DNA of 64,000 bases from Rothia halotolerans (GTDB taxonomy: Bacteria > Actinomycetota > Actinomycetes > Actinomycetales > Micrococcaceae): contig NZ_NOIU01000001.1 in the NCBI RefSeq assembly GCF_004136635.1, positions 62,001 through 126,000 of the forward strand. Direction: 5' to 3'. The notes under the pieces were generated by a model. That model did no database searches and was not told where the DNA came from. It saw only the letters and a list, made by a program, of their open reading frames with translations. A program made the position numbers and the translations under genes. Below are positions 51,512-60,708 of the stretch, one piece after another; position 1 is the first letter of the stretch, and every line of letters begins with the position of its first letter.

Positions 51512-52522
51512 TCAGGCGCGGCGGCGGGAGAGCACGTCGTCGAGGTCGATGGGACGGGCCCGGCGGCTCGCCTCCTCGAGGCTCTTGGAGTGGGCCTCCG
51601 GCTCGGCCGGGGGCGTGAGCGGCTCGGGCCGCTCCCGGTGCGCCTCGGGGGCGTCGACGTAGGTGGGCTTGGGGACCTCGACCGGGTCCCACGTGCTGCC
51701 CGTCGCGCGGAAGGCCTCGCTGGGACGCGCCGCGGAGCGCTTGGCCTGGGCCCGCAGCTCCGCGAGACCGTTCCGGGGGGCTTCCCCCCGGGACTCGCCG
51801 GTCGGCGCCTGGGGCGCGCGGTCGTACAGGCGGGGCTGCGGGGTCGCGGCGGTGGGACGACGCGGGGCGGAGCGGAGGGCGCCCGAGGCGGGGGCCACGA
51901 CGTCGGCGGACGCCCGACGGCCAGCGGCCGGCGCGGCGGAGGAGCCCCGGGCGGAAGGCCGGGCCGGGGCCCCCGCAGCCCGCGCGGGGGCGGAGACAGA
52001 CGGGGCCTGCCGCTCGGGCGCCTCGGTGCGGGCGGAGGCCGAGCGTCCCGTGGCCTCGGAACGGCCGGAGGCCCGCGCCTCCGAAGCGGAGCGCGACGAC
52101 GCCCGGCCGGCGGTCCCCTCCCCGGCGCGGACCGCCGGACGCGATGCAGTGGCGGCCGAGGCGGAGCTCGAGGCCGGAGCCGCGGAACGCGACGTCGTGC
52201 CGCCGGCCCGGAGCGCCTCGCGGTCGCTCAGGGCCAGGTAGCGCAGGGAGGCCAGGGCGCCGATCCCCACGATGACGAGGAAGACCGGCAGGGGCCAGCC
52301 GATGCCGGTGAAGGGGCTCAGGACCGCGGTGAGGGCGGCGCCCAGCAGGCCGAGCAGCCCGGCCAGGGCGATGGCGGTGCGGCCCCAGCGGATGCCCGGG
52401 GCCGCAGCGCACCCGGCGGGGGCGGCGCCTTCGCTACGCGGGACGCGCACGCCCTCGGGGCGGGGGTCTCGGATGGGCTCAGCCGCGCCTTCGGGCTCGC
52501 CGGGAGGGAGATTGCTCGTCAT
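51512..52522 (-). CDS. Low-complexity membrane protein of unknown function
   Basis: 336 residues from ATG 52522, AAAGGA 5 nt upstream. Two close helices (about 50-68 and 76-95) form a hairpin; the remaining ~240 residues are Ser/Ala/Arg/Pro-rich and presumably disordered, ending in a conserved-looking PIDLDDVLSRRRA. The frame is open upstream and an in-frame GTG at 52714 would add VTFSWVSMSSILLLVVFVLL..., a plausible third helix; I prefer 52522 because of its ribosome site. Confidence 0.65.
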   Translation of the reverse strand: MTSNLPPGEPEGAAEPIRDPRPEGVRVPRSEGAAPAGCAAAPGIRWGRTAIALAGLLGLLGAALTAVLSPFTGIGWPLPVFLVIVGIGALASLRYLALSDREALRAGGTTSRSAAPASSSASAATASRPAVRAGEGTAGRASSRSASEARASGRSEATGRSASARTEAPERQAPSVSAPARAAGAPARPSARGSSAAPAAGRRASADVVAPASGALRSAPRRPTAATPQPRLYDRAPQAPTGESRGEAPRNGLAELRAQAKRSAARPSEAFRATGSTWDPVEVPKPTYVDAPEAHRERPEPLTPPAEPEAHSKSLEEASRRARPIDLDDVLSRRRA

Positions 52523-53047
52523 GTCGGTCCTTTGACACGCAGGGGCATGGTCCCGGGGGAAGGCGGGGGTTGACTCCTCCATGATATCCCGTGCGGTGAC
52601 CTGGGCAACAACCACGGGATGGCGCTTGCGGTCGATGCTGCGCACCAGGCGCGCCAGGAGAACGAAGACGACGAGGAGCAGGATGCTCGACATCGAAACC
52701 CAGGAGAAAGTCACCCCCTCACTGTATCCGCTGGGACGCCGGGGTTCACCCCGGCCGTCCCGGTGCGTCGCGCCGTGTCTCCCGCGGGGCGGGCACGGGG
52801 GCGGGAGACGGTCGCAGGACCCGGAGAGGATGGCGGGGCTCGAAGAGGGACGGGAGGGTCCTCGAAGCGGGCGGGAGGATCGGCGCGCAGAGCGGGCGGG
52901 AGGGTGGCCTCCGCGGACGCGCCGACGACCTCTCCGCCCCCCCACGGCTCATCCCAGGGGACGCGCGAGGGCGCCGGCGGACGCACTCGTCCTCCGGCGC
53001 CCTCGCGCCCACCGCACGGTCCCTCGGCCCCCACCGGGGCCGGCGGG
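52523..53047. other. Region upstream of the low-complexity membrane protein gene
   Basis: 525 bp. The part 52594-52714 may code for an N-terminal helix (see the gene). 52715-53047 is GC-rich with gcgggagg-type repeats and no gene. Confidence 0.45.
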
Positions 53048-53962
53048 CTACTCGGCCGGGAGCGTCTCCACGAACTCCTTGAGCCACGAGCGGATGCCCG
53101 GCCCGAGGTCCTCGTGCTCGGCGGCCAGGATGACGTTGGCCTTCAGGTAGGAGAGCTTGTCCCCGGTGTCGAAGCGACGGCCCTTGAAGACGACGCCGTA
53201 GACGCCCTCGCCCTCGCCGCTGCCCTGCCCCAGGGTCTCCAGCGCGTCGGTGAGCTGGATCTCGTCGCCGCGCCCGGGAGGGGTGTTCTCCAGGACGTCG
53301 AAGACGCGGGGGTGCAGCACGTAGCGGCCGATGATCGCGAGATTGGACGGCGCGTCCTCGGGAGCCGGCTTCTCGACCATGCCGGTGACCTTGACGTAGT
53401 CCTCGCCCTCCACGGCCTCCACGGCCGCGCAGCCGTAGGCGCTGATCTGGTCCTGCGGGACCTCCATGAGCGCGACGACGTTGGCGCCGGTGCTCCGCTG
53501 CGCCTCGATCATGCGGACCAGCAGATCTTCCTTCTCGTCGATCAGGTCGTCGCCCAGCAGCACCGCGAAGGGGTGCTCGCCGACGTGCGTCTTGGCCCGC
53601 AGCACCGCGTGGCCCAGCCCGCGCGGGTCGCCCTGGCGGAGGTAGTGCAGCTCGCCCAGGGCCGTGGCCTGCTCGACGGACTCCAGCAGGGCGTCCTTGC
53701 CCGACTCCTTGAGGGAGGCCTCGAGGTCGGGGACGCGGTCGAAGTGGTCCTCGAGCGCGCGTTTGGAACGGCCGGTGATCATGAGGATGTCGTCCAGGCC
53801 CGCCGAGACGGCCTCCTGGACGACGTACTGGATGGCGGGCCGATCGACGACCGGCAGCATTTCCTTGGGGCTGGCCTTCGTCGCCGGGAGGAAGCGCGTT
53901 CCCATGCCCGCGGCGGGGATCACTGCCTTGGTGACGGGCTGTGCAGATGTATTTGCGGTCAT
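53048..53962 (-). CDS. galU: UTP-glucose-1-phosphate uridylyltransferase
   Basis: 304 residues from ATG 53962. Nucleotidyltransferase motifs: AVIPAAGMGTRFLPATKASPKEMLPVVDRPAIQYVVQEA, FAVLLGDDLIDEKEDLLVRM, and VTGMVEKPAPEDAPSNLAIIGRYVL. It makes UDP-glucose for cell-envelope polysaccharides. A TATGGT -10-like box lies 6 nt before the ATG, so the mRNA is likely leaderless. It is divergent from the cyclo-ligase gene by about 97 bp. Confidence 0.96.
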   Translation of the reverse strand: MTANTSAQPVTKAVIPAAGMGTRFLPATKASPKEMLPVVDRPAIQYVVQEAVSAGLDDILMITGRSKRALEDHFDRVPDLEASLKESGKDALLESVEQATALGELHYLRQGDPRGLGHAVLRAKTHVGEHPFAVLLGDDLIDEKEDLLVRMIEAQRSTGANVVALMEVPQDQISAYGCAAVEAVEGEDYVKVTGMVEKPAPEDAPSNLAIIGRYVLHPRVFDVLENTPPGRGDEIQLTDALETLGQGSGEGEGVYGVVFKGRRFDTGDKLSYLKANVILAAEHEDLGPGIRSWLKEFVETLPAE

Positions 53963-54059
53963 AACCACACCATAGCGGAGGACCCGCCCCATTCCCCCAC
54001 TACCGCGGAGTATGGCGTACGTGAGTTACGGTCGGCGTATGGAGAGCACGGGAGGCGGG

Positions 54060-54671
54060 ATGGACGCCGTCGAGGAGAAGGCCCGCCTGCGCGGGCTGAT
54101 GATGGACCGGCGCGGACAGCGGGCGCTGGAGGACGACGCCGCCGCCGAGCGCTCCCGCGACGCCCGCGCCTTCGCGGAGCACCTCGGCCCGCTCGTGCGG
54201 CGCCGCTGCCCGGCCGGCGGGACGGTCGCCGCCTTCATGCCGACGCCGACCGAGCCGCCCCTGCTCGACGCGATGGAGGCCTTCCACGCCGCGGGCCGCC
54301 GGGTGATCGTCCCCGTCAGCCTGCCCGAGCGGCGGCTGGCGTGGGCGGAGTGGTTCCCCGGCGTACCGGTCCGGCAGGCGGGCTTCGGCATCGAGGAGCC
54401 GGAGGGCGAGCTCCTGGACGCCGAGGAGTTCCTGCGCGCCGCGGTGCGCCTCGTCCCGGCCCTGGCCGTCGACGCCGACGGCGTGCGCATGGGCTACGGG
54501 GGCGGCTACTACGACACCGCGCTCGACGCCGCGGGGGCGGCGGGCGCCGTCGGCGTCCTCTACGCGGACGAGCTGCTGCCCGCGGGCCGGGTGCCCGCCC
54601 AGCCGCACGACGCGCGCCTGCTCGAGGCCTGCACCGAGCAGGGCCTGGTGAGCTTCCCCCTGGGCCGGTAG
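54060..54671 (+). CDS. 5-formyltetrahydrofolate cyclo-ligase
   Basis: 203 residues from ATG 54060, preceded by GGGAGG; ATG 54039 would add seven residues. Fold markers: EEKARLRGLMMDRRGQRA at the N-terminus, VAAFMPTPTEPP, LVPALAVDADGVRMGYGGGYYDTAL (the ATP-binding GYGGGYYD motif), and AQPHDARLLEACTEQGL. It returns 5-formyl-THF to 5,10-methenyl-THF with ATP. It is followed closely by the FmdB-family gene. Confidence 0.93.
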   Translation: MDAVEEKARLRGLMMDRRGQRALEDDAAAERSRDARAFAEHLGPLVRRRCPAGGTVAAFMPTPTEPPLLDAMEAFHAAGRRVIVPVSLPERRLAWAEWFPGVPVRQAGFGIEEPEGELLDAEEFLRAAVRLVPALAVDADGVRMGYGGGYYDTALDAAGAAGAVGVLYADELLPAGRVPAQPHDARLLEACTEQGLVSFPLGR

Positions 54672-54743
54672 CCCGCGGGAGCCGGGGCACGCGCGCAGGA
54701 GTATGATGGTGCGCCGATACCGACTTCACGAGGGAGGACCAGC

Positions 54744-54983
54744 GTGCCCGTCTACGCCTACCAGTGCAAGAGCTGCCAGCACCGCTTCGACATCCGCCAG
54801 GCGTTCAGCGACGACGCCCTGACCGAGTGCCCCGAGTGCCACCGACCGGAGCTGCGCAAGAAGTTCAACACCGTCGGCGTGAGCTTCAAGGGCAGCGGGT
54901 TCTACAGCACCGACGCCAAGGCGGCCTCCTCGAGCGGCTCCTCTTCGGCCTCCTCGACCTCCTCCTCTTCCTCCGAGTCCTGA
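54744..54983 (+). CDS. FmdB-family zinc ribbon protein
   Basis: 79 residues; GTG start 54744 after GAGGGAGGACCAGC. MPVYAYQCKSCQHRFDIRQAFSDDALTECPECHRPELRKKF shows the CxxC ... CxxC zinc ribbon at 8-11 and 29-32. A conserved GVSFKGSGFYSTD follows, then a Ser-rich tail of ~24 residues. Typical of actinobacterial FmdB homologues near cyclo-ligase genes; a regulatory or nucleic-acid-binding role is presumed. Confidence 0.9.
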   Translation: MPVYAYQCKSCQHRFDIRQAFSDDALTECPECHRPELRKKFNTVGVSFKGSGFYSTDAKAASSSGSSSASSTSSSSSES

Positions 54984-55000
54984 GGCGGCCGTCCCGAGGG

Positions 55001-55027
55001 CCCTCCCGGAGGAGCTGAGCGGGAGGG
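55001..55027 (+). terminator. Hairpin terminator after FmdB gene
   Basis: CCCTCCCG (55001-55008) and CGGGAGGG (55020-55027), 11-nt loop, then TTAT. Confidence 0.6.
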
Positions 55028-55097
55028 TTATCCACCGTTCGGCCCTCTTCCGCTCCCGGGGACGGCGGGACGGGCCGCGGGGTGCCAGTCTGGCGAC

Positions 55098-55973
55098 ATG
55101 GTCTCGCGTTCCCCTCTGCTCCCGTTCCCGCCCCCGTCTCGACGGCGGATCCGTCCCGCCGCCGGAACCGGCCTCGTCGACGTCGGGGCCGCCGGCTGCC
55201 CCGGCCTGACTTCCCCCGGAGACGGCCCGATCCGCCGCTCCGTCGACCCGGGCAACGACCTGCGCCCCGAGGGCGACGGCGCCCGCCGCGGCTCCCTCTC
55301 TCGCCCGCCCGCTCCCCGACGCAGAGGCGCGCCCCGCGTCATCCCGGTGTGGGTGCGGTGGCGGTCGGCGCTGAGCCGGCGCGCCCGCGGGGTCGGCGCG
55401 CTCCTCCTGATCCTCGCGGCCGCTGCGGCGATCCTGGTGCCGCGCGGCTCCCCCGCCCCGCCGGGACGGCTCGTGGTCGCCGAGCGGGACCTGCCCGTGG
55501 GCCACCTCGTCACGGCGGGGGACCTCGCCGTGCGCGAGGCCTCCGGCCCCGGCCTGCCCCGCGCCGAGGAGGCGGAGGCCCTCCGCTCCGAGCTCCTCGA
55601 GTCGCAGCTCGCGGTCCCGGTGCGCCGAGGCGAGGTCCTGGCGAGCGGCATGGTCTCCTCCGGGGAGCTCGTACGGGAGCTGCCCGAGGGCATGGTGGCC
55701 GTGAGCGTCCGGGCCCGGGAGCCGACGTCGCAGGAGCTGCTGAGCCCCGGCGTCCGCGCCACGCTCCTGGCCTCCTCGCCGGAGGGGGAGGTCATCGAGG
55801 CCGAGGCCCTGATCCTCCGAGGGCCCGACGGCGCCACGAGCGGAGCCGAGGCCGGGTGGGGCGCCGCGTCGCGGGAGGGCGGGGCGGGGCCGGTCCTGGT
55901 CGGCGTCGGCATCGAGGAGGCCCGCCGGCTCGCCGCGGCGGATGGAGGGATGGGCTTCGCCGTGCATCGGTGA
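55098..55973 (+). CDS. SAF-domain protein with one membrane helix
   Basis: 291 residues. A basic, Pro/Arg-rich cytoplasmic N-terminus of ~90 residues, one helix (RGVGALLLILAAAAAILVP, about 98-116), then a SAF domain (RLVVAERDLPVGHLVTAGDLAVREA ... LESQLAVPVRRGEVLASGMV) and a C-terminal region. SAF domains are found in CpaB-type pilus assembly proteins and antifreeze-like folds; here, without pilus genes near, the role is open. FmdB-SAF neighbours are common in Micrococcales. Confidence 0.85.
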   Translation: MVSRSPLLPFPPPSRRRIRPAAGTGLVDVGAAGCPGLTSPGDGPIRRSVDPGNDLRPEGDGARRGSLSRPPAPRRRGAPRVIPVWVRWRSALSRRARGVGALLLILAAAAAILVPRGSPAPPGRLVVAERDLPVGHLVTAGDLAVREASGPGLPRAEEAEALRSELLESQLAVPVRRGEVLASGMVSSGELVRELPEGMVAVSVRAREPTSQELLSPGVRATLLASSPEGEVIEAEALILRGPDGATSGAEAGWGAASREGGAGPVLVGVGIEEARRLAAADGGMGFAVHR

Positions 55974-56103
55974 GGGGCCCGGCCTGAGGCGGCTCCTGCT
56001 CCCGTCCCCGCCCCTGGAACTGTCCCGGAGACGCCCACGGAACTGTCCCGGTCCGGTGCCGGTCCTGCCCCGGCAGATCCAGGGCCGGGGCAGAACCGGG
56101 AGG

Positions 56104-56397
56104 TCATCCCCAGTGCGGCGGGCGCTCCTCCATCAGCCAGCGGGCCCGCGCGTCCAGGGGCGCGTCCCCGCGCGCGGGAACGTCCTTCGCGGCACGGTCC
56201 TTCGCGACGTCGTCCTTCTGCGCGCCCGGACGCTGGGGCCGGGCGGCCCCCGGATCCGAGGGCTGAGCGGGCTCCTGGGGGCGTTCGCCTTCCGCCGGGG
56301 CGGGGGGCCCGTCCTCGGGCTCAGGCGCGGTCCAGGTCCCGCCGCTCGCGCGGCGGGGGCCCCGGTGCCGGTATCGCCGCGGTTGAGGATCGCTCAC
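56104..56397 (-). CDS. Small disordered protein downstream of DUF4011 gene
   Basis: 97 residues; GTG 56397 lies 2 bp after the stop of the large gene, with GAGGGA about 8 nt before. The composition is Pro/Arg/Ala/Asp-rich with no helix or motif; the C-terminus (DARARWLMEERPPHWG) is the least simple part. Tight spacing suggests translational coupling and a partner role. It may be a family-specific adaptor; nothing more can be said. Confidence 0.55.
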   Translation of the reverse strand: MSDPQPRRYRHRGPRRASGGTWTAPEPEDGPPAPAEGERPQEPAQPSDPGAARPQRPGAQKDDVAKDRAAKDVPARGDAPLDARARWLMEERPPHWG

Positions 56398-56399
56398 CG

Positions 56400-59300
56400 T
56401 CAGGCTCCCTCGTGCGGTCCCGGAGCCTCCGCGGCGGCGCGGCCGCCGGAGGCCAACCGTCCGCGCTCGGCGTCGTGGGATCCCGGGCCGGCCTCGGCGG
56501 CGGCGCCCGGGTCGACTCCCAGGGTCCGGAGGATCCCCTCCGCGACGCCCTGGGGATCGGAGAAGACGTCGACCGTCCACACCGGCGTGTGGTTCCATCC
56601 GGTCCTCATCAGCAGCTCGGGCAGCAGCCGCGAGCGCTCGCGCACCGTCATCCTGGCGTACTCCTCGGTGCCGTCGGAGGTCACCGCGACGGGGAAGCGC
56701 AGGGGCTCGGCCGTCTCCCGCGGCCCGCGGGTCCCCTGCCCGGAGGTTCGCGCCCGGGGACTGGGGATCGCCCCGGCGGAGAGCGACTCCCCCGGCGCCG
56801 TGGCGACGGCGTCGACCTCCAGCTCGGGGCTCAGCCCCACCTGGGCGCCGCGGATGCGCAGGCGCCCGGCCAGGTCGGCCAGGAGCCAGTCGGCCTGCTG
56901 CTCACGCTCGTCGGGGTCGTACACGGAGAGGAAGCGGCTTGCCGAGCGGTCGCCCGCCAGCGGGTCCTCTCCCCCGCCCAGCCGTCCGGGCTCGGCCGGC
57001 CCGCCCGAGGACTCGGCCTGCCGGGCCGCCTCGTACCGCTCGAGCAGGCCCACCAGGTCCGCCGTCCCCGTCCGGAGGTCGCAGGCCCGCAGCTGCTCGA
57101 GCGTGAGGGAGGAGACGACGCGGGTGTGGAAGCGCGCGGCCGTCATCGCCATGACGAAGCGCTGCCTCCCCCGGGAGTCGGCGAGCTGGCCGAAGTGGTC
57201 GGCGCGCCCGCCCGCCTCCGGGGCCACGCCCAGGGACAGGATCACCCGGTCCCGCCGCACGCCGCGGGCCCGGGCGAGGTCGAGCACCCGGAAGGGCTCC
57301 GAGCGCGGGGCGAAGAACTCGGCGAGCTCCGGGTGCCGACCGATGCCGTAGCGCACCCCCTCCGCGATCCGGGCGGCGTGGCGCGGGCCGGCGGTCAGCA
57401 CGGCCAGGGACTGCCGCGGGTTCCGGGCGGCGTGGTCGAAGATCATCCCGACCACCGCCCGCACCTCCGCGGCGGGGGACTCGACGACCGGGGCGCCCAG
57501 GTGGTCGTCCGGCTGCTCGGCGTGCAGGTAGTCGACCCGCAGCGAGCGCACCGAGTCCACGACCTCCTCGCCGTAGGGCATGGAGCGCAGCGCGCCGTCG
57601 TAGAACTCCTCGTTCAGGTACTCGAGCAGGACCCGGTCGCGGCAGTCGTGGACCCGCTCCAGCGTGCGCGAGGGATAGATCCGGTCGAGCACCTCCAGGA
57701 CGGACTCCACCGGCGTCCCGCTGGCCTCCCGCTCCTTGCCCAGGAGCGGGGAGACGATGAAGGGCTGGGGGTAGCCCGAGGCGTCGTCGCCGATCGCGAT
57801 CACCTGGTCGGCGCGCGCGAACGCGGCGAGGCAGGCCCCCAGCGGCGTCGACTCGGCGTCGAGCACCACGACGGCGTCCACCCGGGCCTGCGCGGGCAGG
57901 CTCCGTCCGACGGCGAACGGGCTGGTCAGCCACAGCGGCCGCAGGGCCGCCAGGACGCGGGGCGCCTCCTCCAGGTACTCGGCCAGGGGGGCCGGCGCGC
58001 CCTTGAGCAGCCGGCGCAGCTGGCGGGCCTGGACCGGCTTGAGGTTCACGGCGCGGTTCCACCCCCGCGCCGCGCCGTGGCGCACCCGGGAGGGGCCCGA
58101 GGCCACGTGCGCGGCGTCGGTGCGCCGGTACACGGCCTCCCACTCGCCGAGGCGGTCGCCGTCGACGAGGTTGACCTCGGAGCGGGTCAGCATGATCTCG
58201 AAGGCCGACTGCCACCAGGCGAGGTCGAGCTCGTCCGCGACGGCGCGCTGCGGCACCGCCCGCTGCTCCAGGTCCACCAGCAGCTCGCCGAGCCCCTTGC
58301 CGCGCAGGATGCTCAGCAGGCGCTCCCGCTCCGGCAGGGTGTCCAGCAGGAAGGGATCCTGGGCCATGGTCTCCAGGATCCGCAGCAGCTCCCGGATCGG
58401 CGTCTGGAAGTAGTCGCGCCGCGCCGGGCTGTCCTCCATGACGATGGCCAGCCCCGAGACCTCCGCCGAGAGCCGGTCGTAGGTCCGCCGCAGCTCAGCG
58501 AGCCCCTCGGGGACCGACACGACGCGGTCGTCCACGGCCCACCTCTGCCGGGCCTCGTGCTGCTCCTGGACCGTGACCAGGCAGCGGTGCACGTCGGAGA
58601 GGTGCACCTGGGGGCGGATGTACTCCTTGGCCGCCCGGCGCAGCTTGGAGCGCTGCAGGGCGGACATGTCGATCCCGCGCTCGCGGCGCCATCCGGAGGA
58701 CGCGGTCGCGGCGATCAGGTCGGTGACCGGCCCGTCGAAGATCTCGGGGGTGAAGCGCTCGAGCGACTCCTCCACGCCCTCGAGCAGGTCCAGCTGCTCC
58801 TCCCAGCCCGCCAGGGTCTCGGCCCGCTCCAGGCCCGCCGACCCGAGCGCGGAGTGCAGGCGCTCGCCGAGCTCGCGCGCGGTCTCCAGGATCTCGCGCA
58901 CCAGGGCGCGGGCGCGGGTGGTCTCCTCGGTGTTGACCAGCTTGGCGCCGAACCACGGCGAGTGCTTGGTCGTCCCGTGGAAGGCCCGCAGCTCGGCGGC
59001 GCGCTCCAGCTGGGCCACGGTCTCCGCGCGGTCCACGGTCGCGTCGAGCACCGCGCGCTTGAAGCGCACCCGGGTGGAGGGCGCGGGGTCCTTGGCGGTG
59101 AGCTCGGCCAGCGTCTGCATGGCGCGGTAGGGGGTCACGCCCCAGCGCTCCTCGTGCCAGTGCAGCGACTCGACGTGCTCGGACAGCCGCTCCCGCGCCT
59201 GCACGAGGTCGCGGTGCAGCGCCTCCAGCGAGGGCTCCTCGGAGCGCTCGCGGTCCACGATCGAGGAGATCAGGGAGCGGGAGAGCTCCTCCGGGTCGTT

Positions 59301-60575
59301 CTCCTCCCCCGGCTCGAGCACCAGGTCCGCCAGCCCCAGCTCCTTGAGCCTGCGCTTGGCCTCGGCCAGCGTCGCGCGGCGCTCTCCGAGGACCATGACC
59401 GACTTGCCCTGCTCGGCGAGGGCGGCGACGACGTTGAGCGCCGCCCGCAGCAGCTGCGTCCCCGGGGGCGCGGTGACGGTCATCGACTCGCCCGCGCGCG
59501 CCAGCTGGGTGATCTCGGAGATCCGGGAGTCGGCGTCGTAGACCAGCGCCTCGTCCCGCGGGCTCAGCGCGTCCGGGTGCGCGGGCTCGTGCGAGAAGCC
59601 GCGGCGGGTCCGCGGACCGTCGACCTCGGCCGTCTCCAGGTCCGAGAGGTCCCGCAGGATCCCGGCCGCGGACCGGGTGGGCAGCTGGCCCACGGTGTCG
59701 GAGAGGTCCGCGAAGGTCGAGACGACGGTGGTGGCCTCGACGTGCATCCCCAGCACCCCGGAGCACAGGGTGCGAAGGGCCTCGAGCACGGGCTCGGGCG
59801 TCAGCCGCGAGCCGGAGACGGCCTTGCGGGCCACGCCCTCGGCCACCGGGTCGATCCCGTACTCCTTGCGCAGCTGGCGCACCATGCCCGGGTTGAGGCG
59901 GGCCGGGCCGGTCAGCCGCAGCTCGTAGTCGTCGCCGTCGGGGTGCGGGTTGATGCTGATGGGGGCCAGCAGGATCGGGGCGATGAAGCGCTTCTCGACG
60001 CCGCGGCGCTGGCCGGGGGCTCGCACCCGCTCCTCCCGGGAGATCCACGAGGCCGTGCCGGCGGCGAAGAAGCCCGCGGAGAGGCCGTGGTCGGCGTCGA
60101 GCTCGAAGGTCTTGGCGCGGATGGCCTGCGCGGAGCGCATGCCGGTGCTCAGCGCCGCGCGGTCCCGGAGGATGGTCGAGAGGCGGGTCTTGCGGCCCGA
60201 GAGCAGCTGGGCGTAGCCCGAGGGATTCGACTCCGTGAGGTCGATGTGCACGTTGTCGACGCGGTTGAAGTCCAGCAGGGCGTCCGGGCCGGTGTAGACC
60301 TCGACCTGCTCGAGCCAGCGTCCGAGGCGCAGCTCCGAGCCCCCGCCGGCCCCGTGCGCCGGCTCCTCGGGGGCCTCCGCGGGGGCGTCCTGGGTCCCCG
60401 AGGAGTCCGCCGGACCGGGGCCTCCCGGGGAGGAGGGGGCCAACGACGCCGACGCGTCCGCTCGCCCGCCGGCCCAGGGGGCACCGGGACGGGCGGTCCG
60501 CCGGGCGGGGGCGTCCCGCTCGTCCGGGGCTCCTCCCGGGGACGTGCCGGTTCCTACGGAGTGCGAGTCGCTCAC
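56400..60575 (-). CDS. DUF4011-type helicase/nuclease relative, likely pseudoenzyme
   Basis: 1391 residues. After ~80 disordered residues the DUF4011 region is clear (LGRWLEQVEVYTGPDALLDFNRVDNVHIDL..., 84-330). The SF1 helicase core follows, but the Walker A reads APPGTQLL (369-376) with no lysine, the DEAS site reads DAES (906-909), and GDxxQ reads GDDAS. The C-terminal nuclease-like part (about 1250-1355; VRERSRLLPELLMRTGWNHTPVWTVDVFSDP) has TSDG (1299-1302) where relatives have ECDG. Relatives act in DNA-end processing or defence. Both active sites appear lost, so a structural or binding role is likely. Confidence 0.8.
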   Translation of the reverse strand: MSDSHSVGTGTSPGGAPDERDAPARRTARPGAPWAGGRADASASLAPSSPGGPGPADSSGTQDAPAEAPEEPAHGAGGGSELRLGRWLEQVEVYTGPDALLDFNRVDNVHIDLTESNPSGYAQLLSGRKTRLSTILRDRAALSTGMRSAQAIRAKTFELDADHGLSAGFFAAGTASWISREERVRAPGQRRGVEKRFIAPILLAPISINPHPDGDDYELRLTGPARLNPGMVRQLRKEYGIDPVAEGVARKAVSGSRLTPEPVLEALRTLCSGVLGMHVEATTVVSTFADLSDTVGQLPTRSAAGILRDLSDLETAEVDGPRTRRGFSHEPAHPDALSPRDEALVYDADSRISEITQLARAGESMTVTAPPGTQLLRAALNVVAALAEQGKSVMVLGERRATLAEAKRRLKELGLADLVLEPGEENDPEELSRSLISSIVDRERSEEPSLEALHRDLVQARERLSEHVESLHWHEERWGVTPYRAMQTLAELTAKDPAPSTRVRFKRAVLDATVDRAETVAQLERAAELRAFHGTTKHSPWFGAKLVNTEETTRARALVREILETARELGERLHSALGSAGLERAETLAGWEEQLDLLEGVEESLERFTPEIFDGPVTDLIAATASSGWRRERGIDMSALQRSKLRRAAKEYIRPQVHLSDVHRCLVTVQEQHEARQRWAVDDRVVSVPEGLAELRRTYDRLSAEVSGLAIVMEDSPARRDYFQTPIRELLRILETMAQDPFLLDTLPERERLLSILRGKGLGELLVDLEQRAVPQRAVADELDLAWWQSAFEIMLTRSEVNLVDGDRLGEWEAVYRRTDAAHVASGPSRVRHGAARGWNRAVNLKPVQARQLRRLLKGAPAPLAEYLEEAPRVLAALRPLWLTSPFAVGRSLPAQARVDAVVVLDAESTPLGACLAAFARADQVIAIGDDASGYPQPFIVSPLLGKEREASGTPVESVLEVLDRIYPSRTLERVHDCRDRVLLEYLNEEFYDGALRSMPYGEEVVDSVRSLRVDYLHAEQPDDHLGAPVVESPAAEVRAVVGMIFDHAARNPRQSLAVLTAGPRHAARIAEGVRYGIGRHPELAEFFAPRSEPFRVLDLARARGVRRDRVILSLGVAPEAGGRADHFGQLADSRGRQRFVMAMTAARFHTRVVSSLTLEQLRACDLRTGTADLVGLLERYEAARQAESSGGPAEPGRLGGGEDPLAGDRSASRFLSVYDPDEREQQADWLLADLAGRLRIRGAQVGLSPELEVDAVATAPGESLSAGAIPSPRARTSGQGTRGPRETAEPLRFPVAVTSDGTEEYARMTVRERSRLLPELLMRTGWNHTPVWTVDVFSDPQGVAEGILRTLGVDPGAAAEAGPGSHDAERGRLASGGRAAAEAPGPHEGA

Positions 60576-60708
60576 AGTGCCTCAACTTCCCGTGTCTGGT
60601 GGTGATGTGCCCGCGACGGCGCGCACCCCTCCATTCTAGGAGTTCTCTCCCCGCGTTCCCGCATCCGCGGCGGAGGGCCTTGCCGGGCGGCGGGCCCCTG
60701 CCGCCTCC

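Noticed and set aside
52619-54706. Open frame of 695 codons on the plus strand
   Set aside because: It lies antisense to galU and overlaps the cyclo-ligase gene in another frame; the residues are those of GC-rich shadow translation.
56412-60605. Plus-strand frame of 1397 codons opposite the DUF4011 gene
   Set aside because: It is an antisense shadow caused by GC-rich third positions. The minus-strand protein has recognisable domains, this one none.
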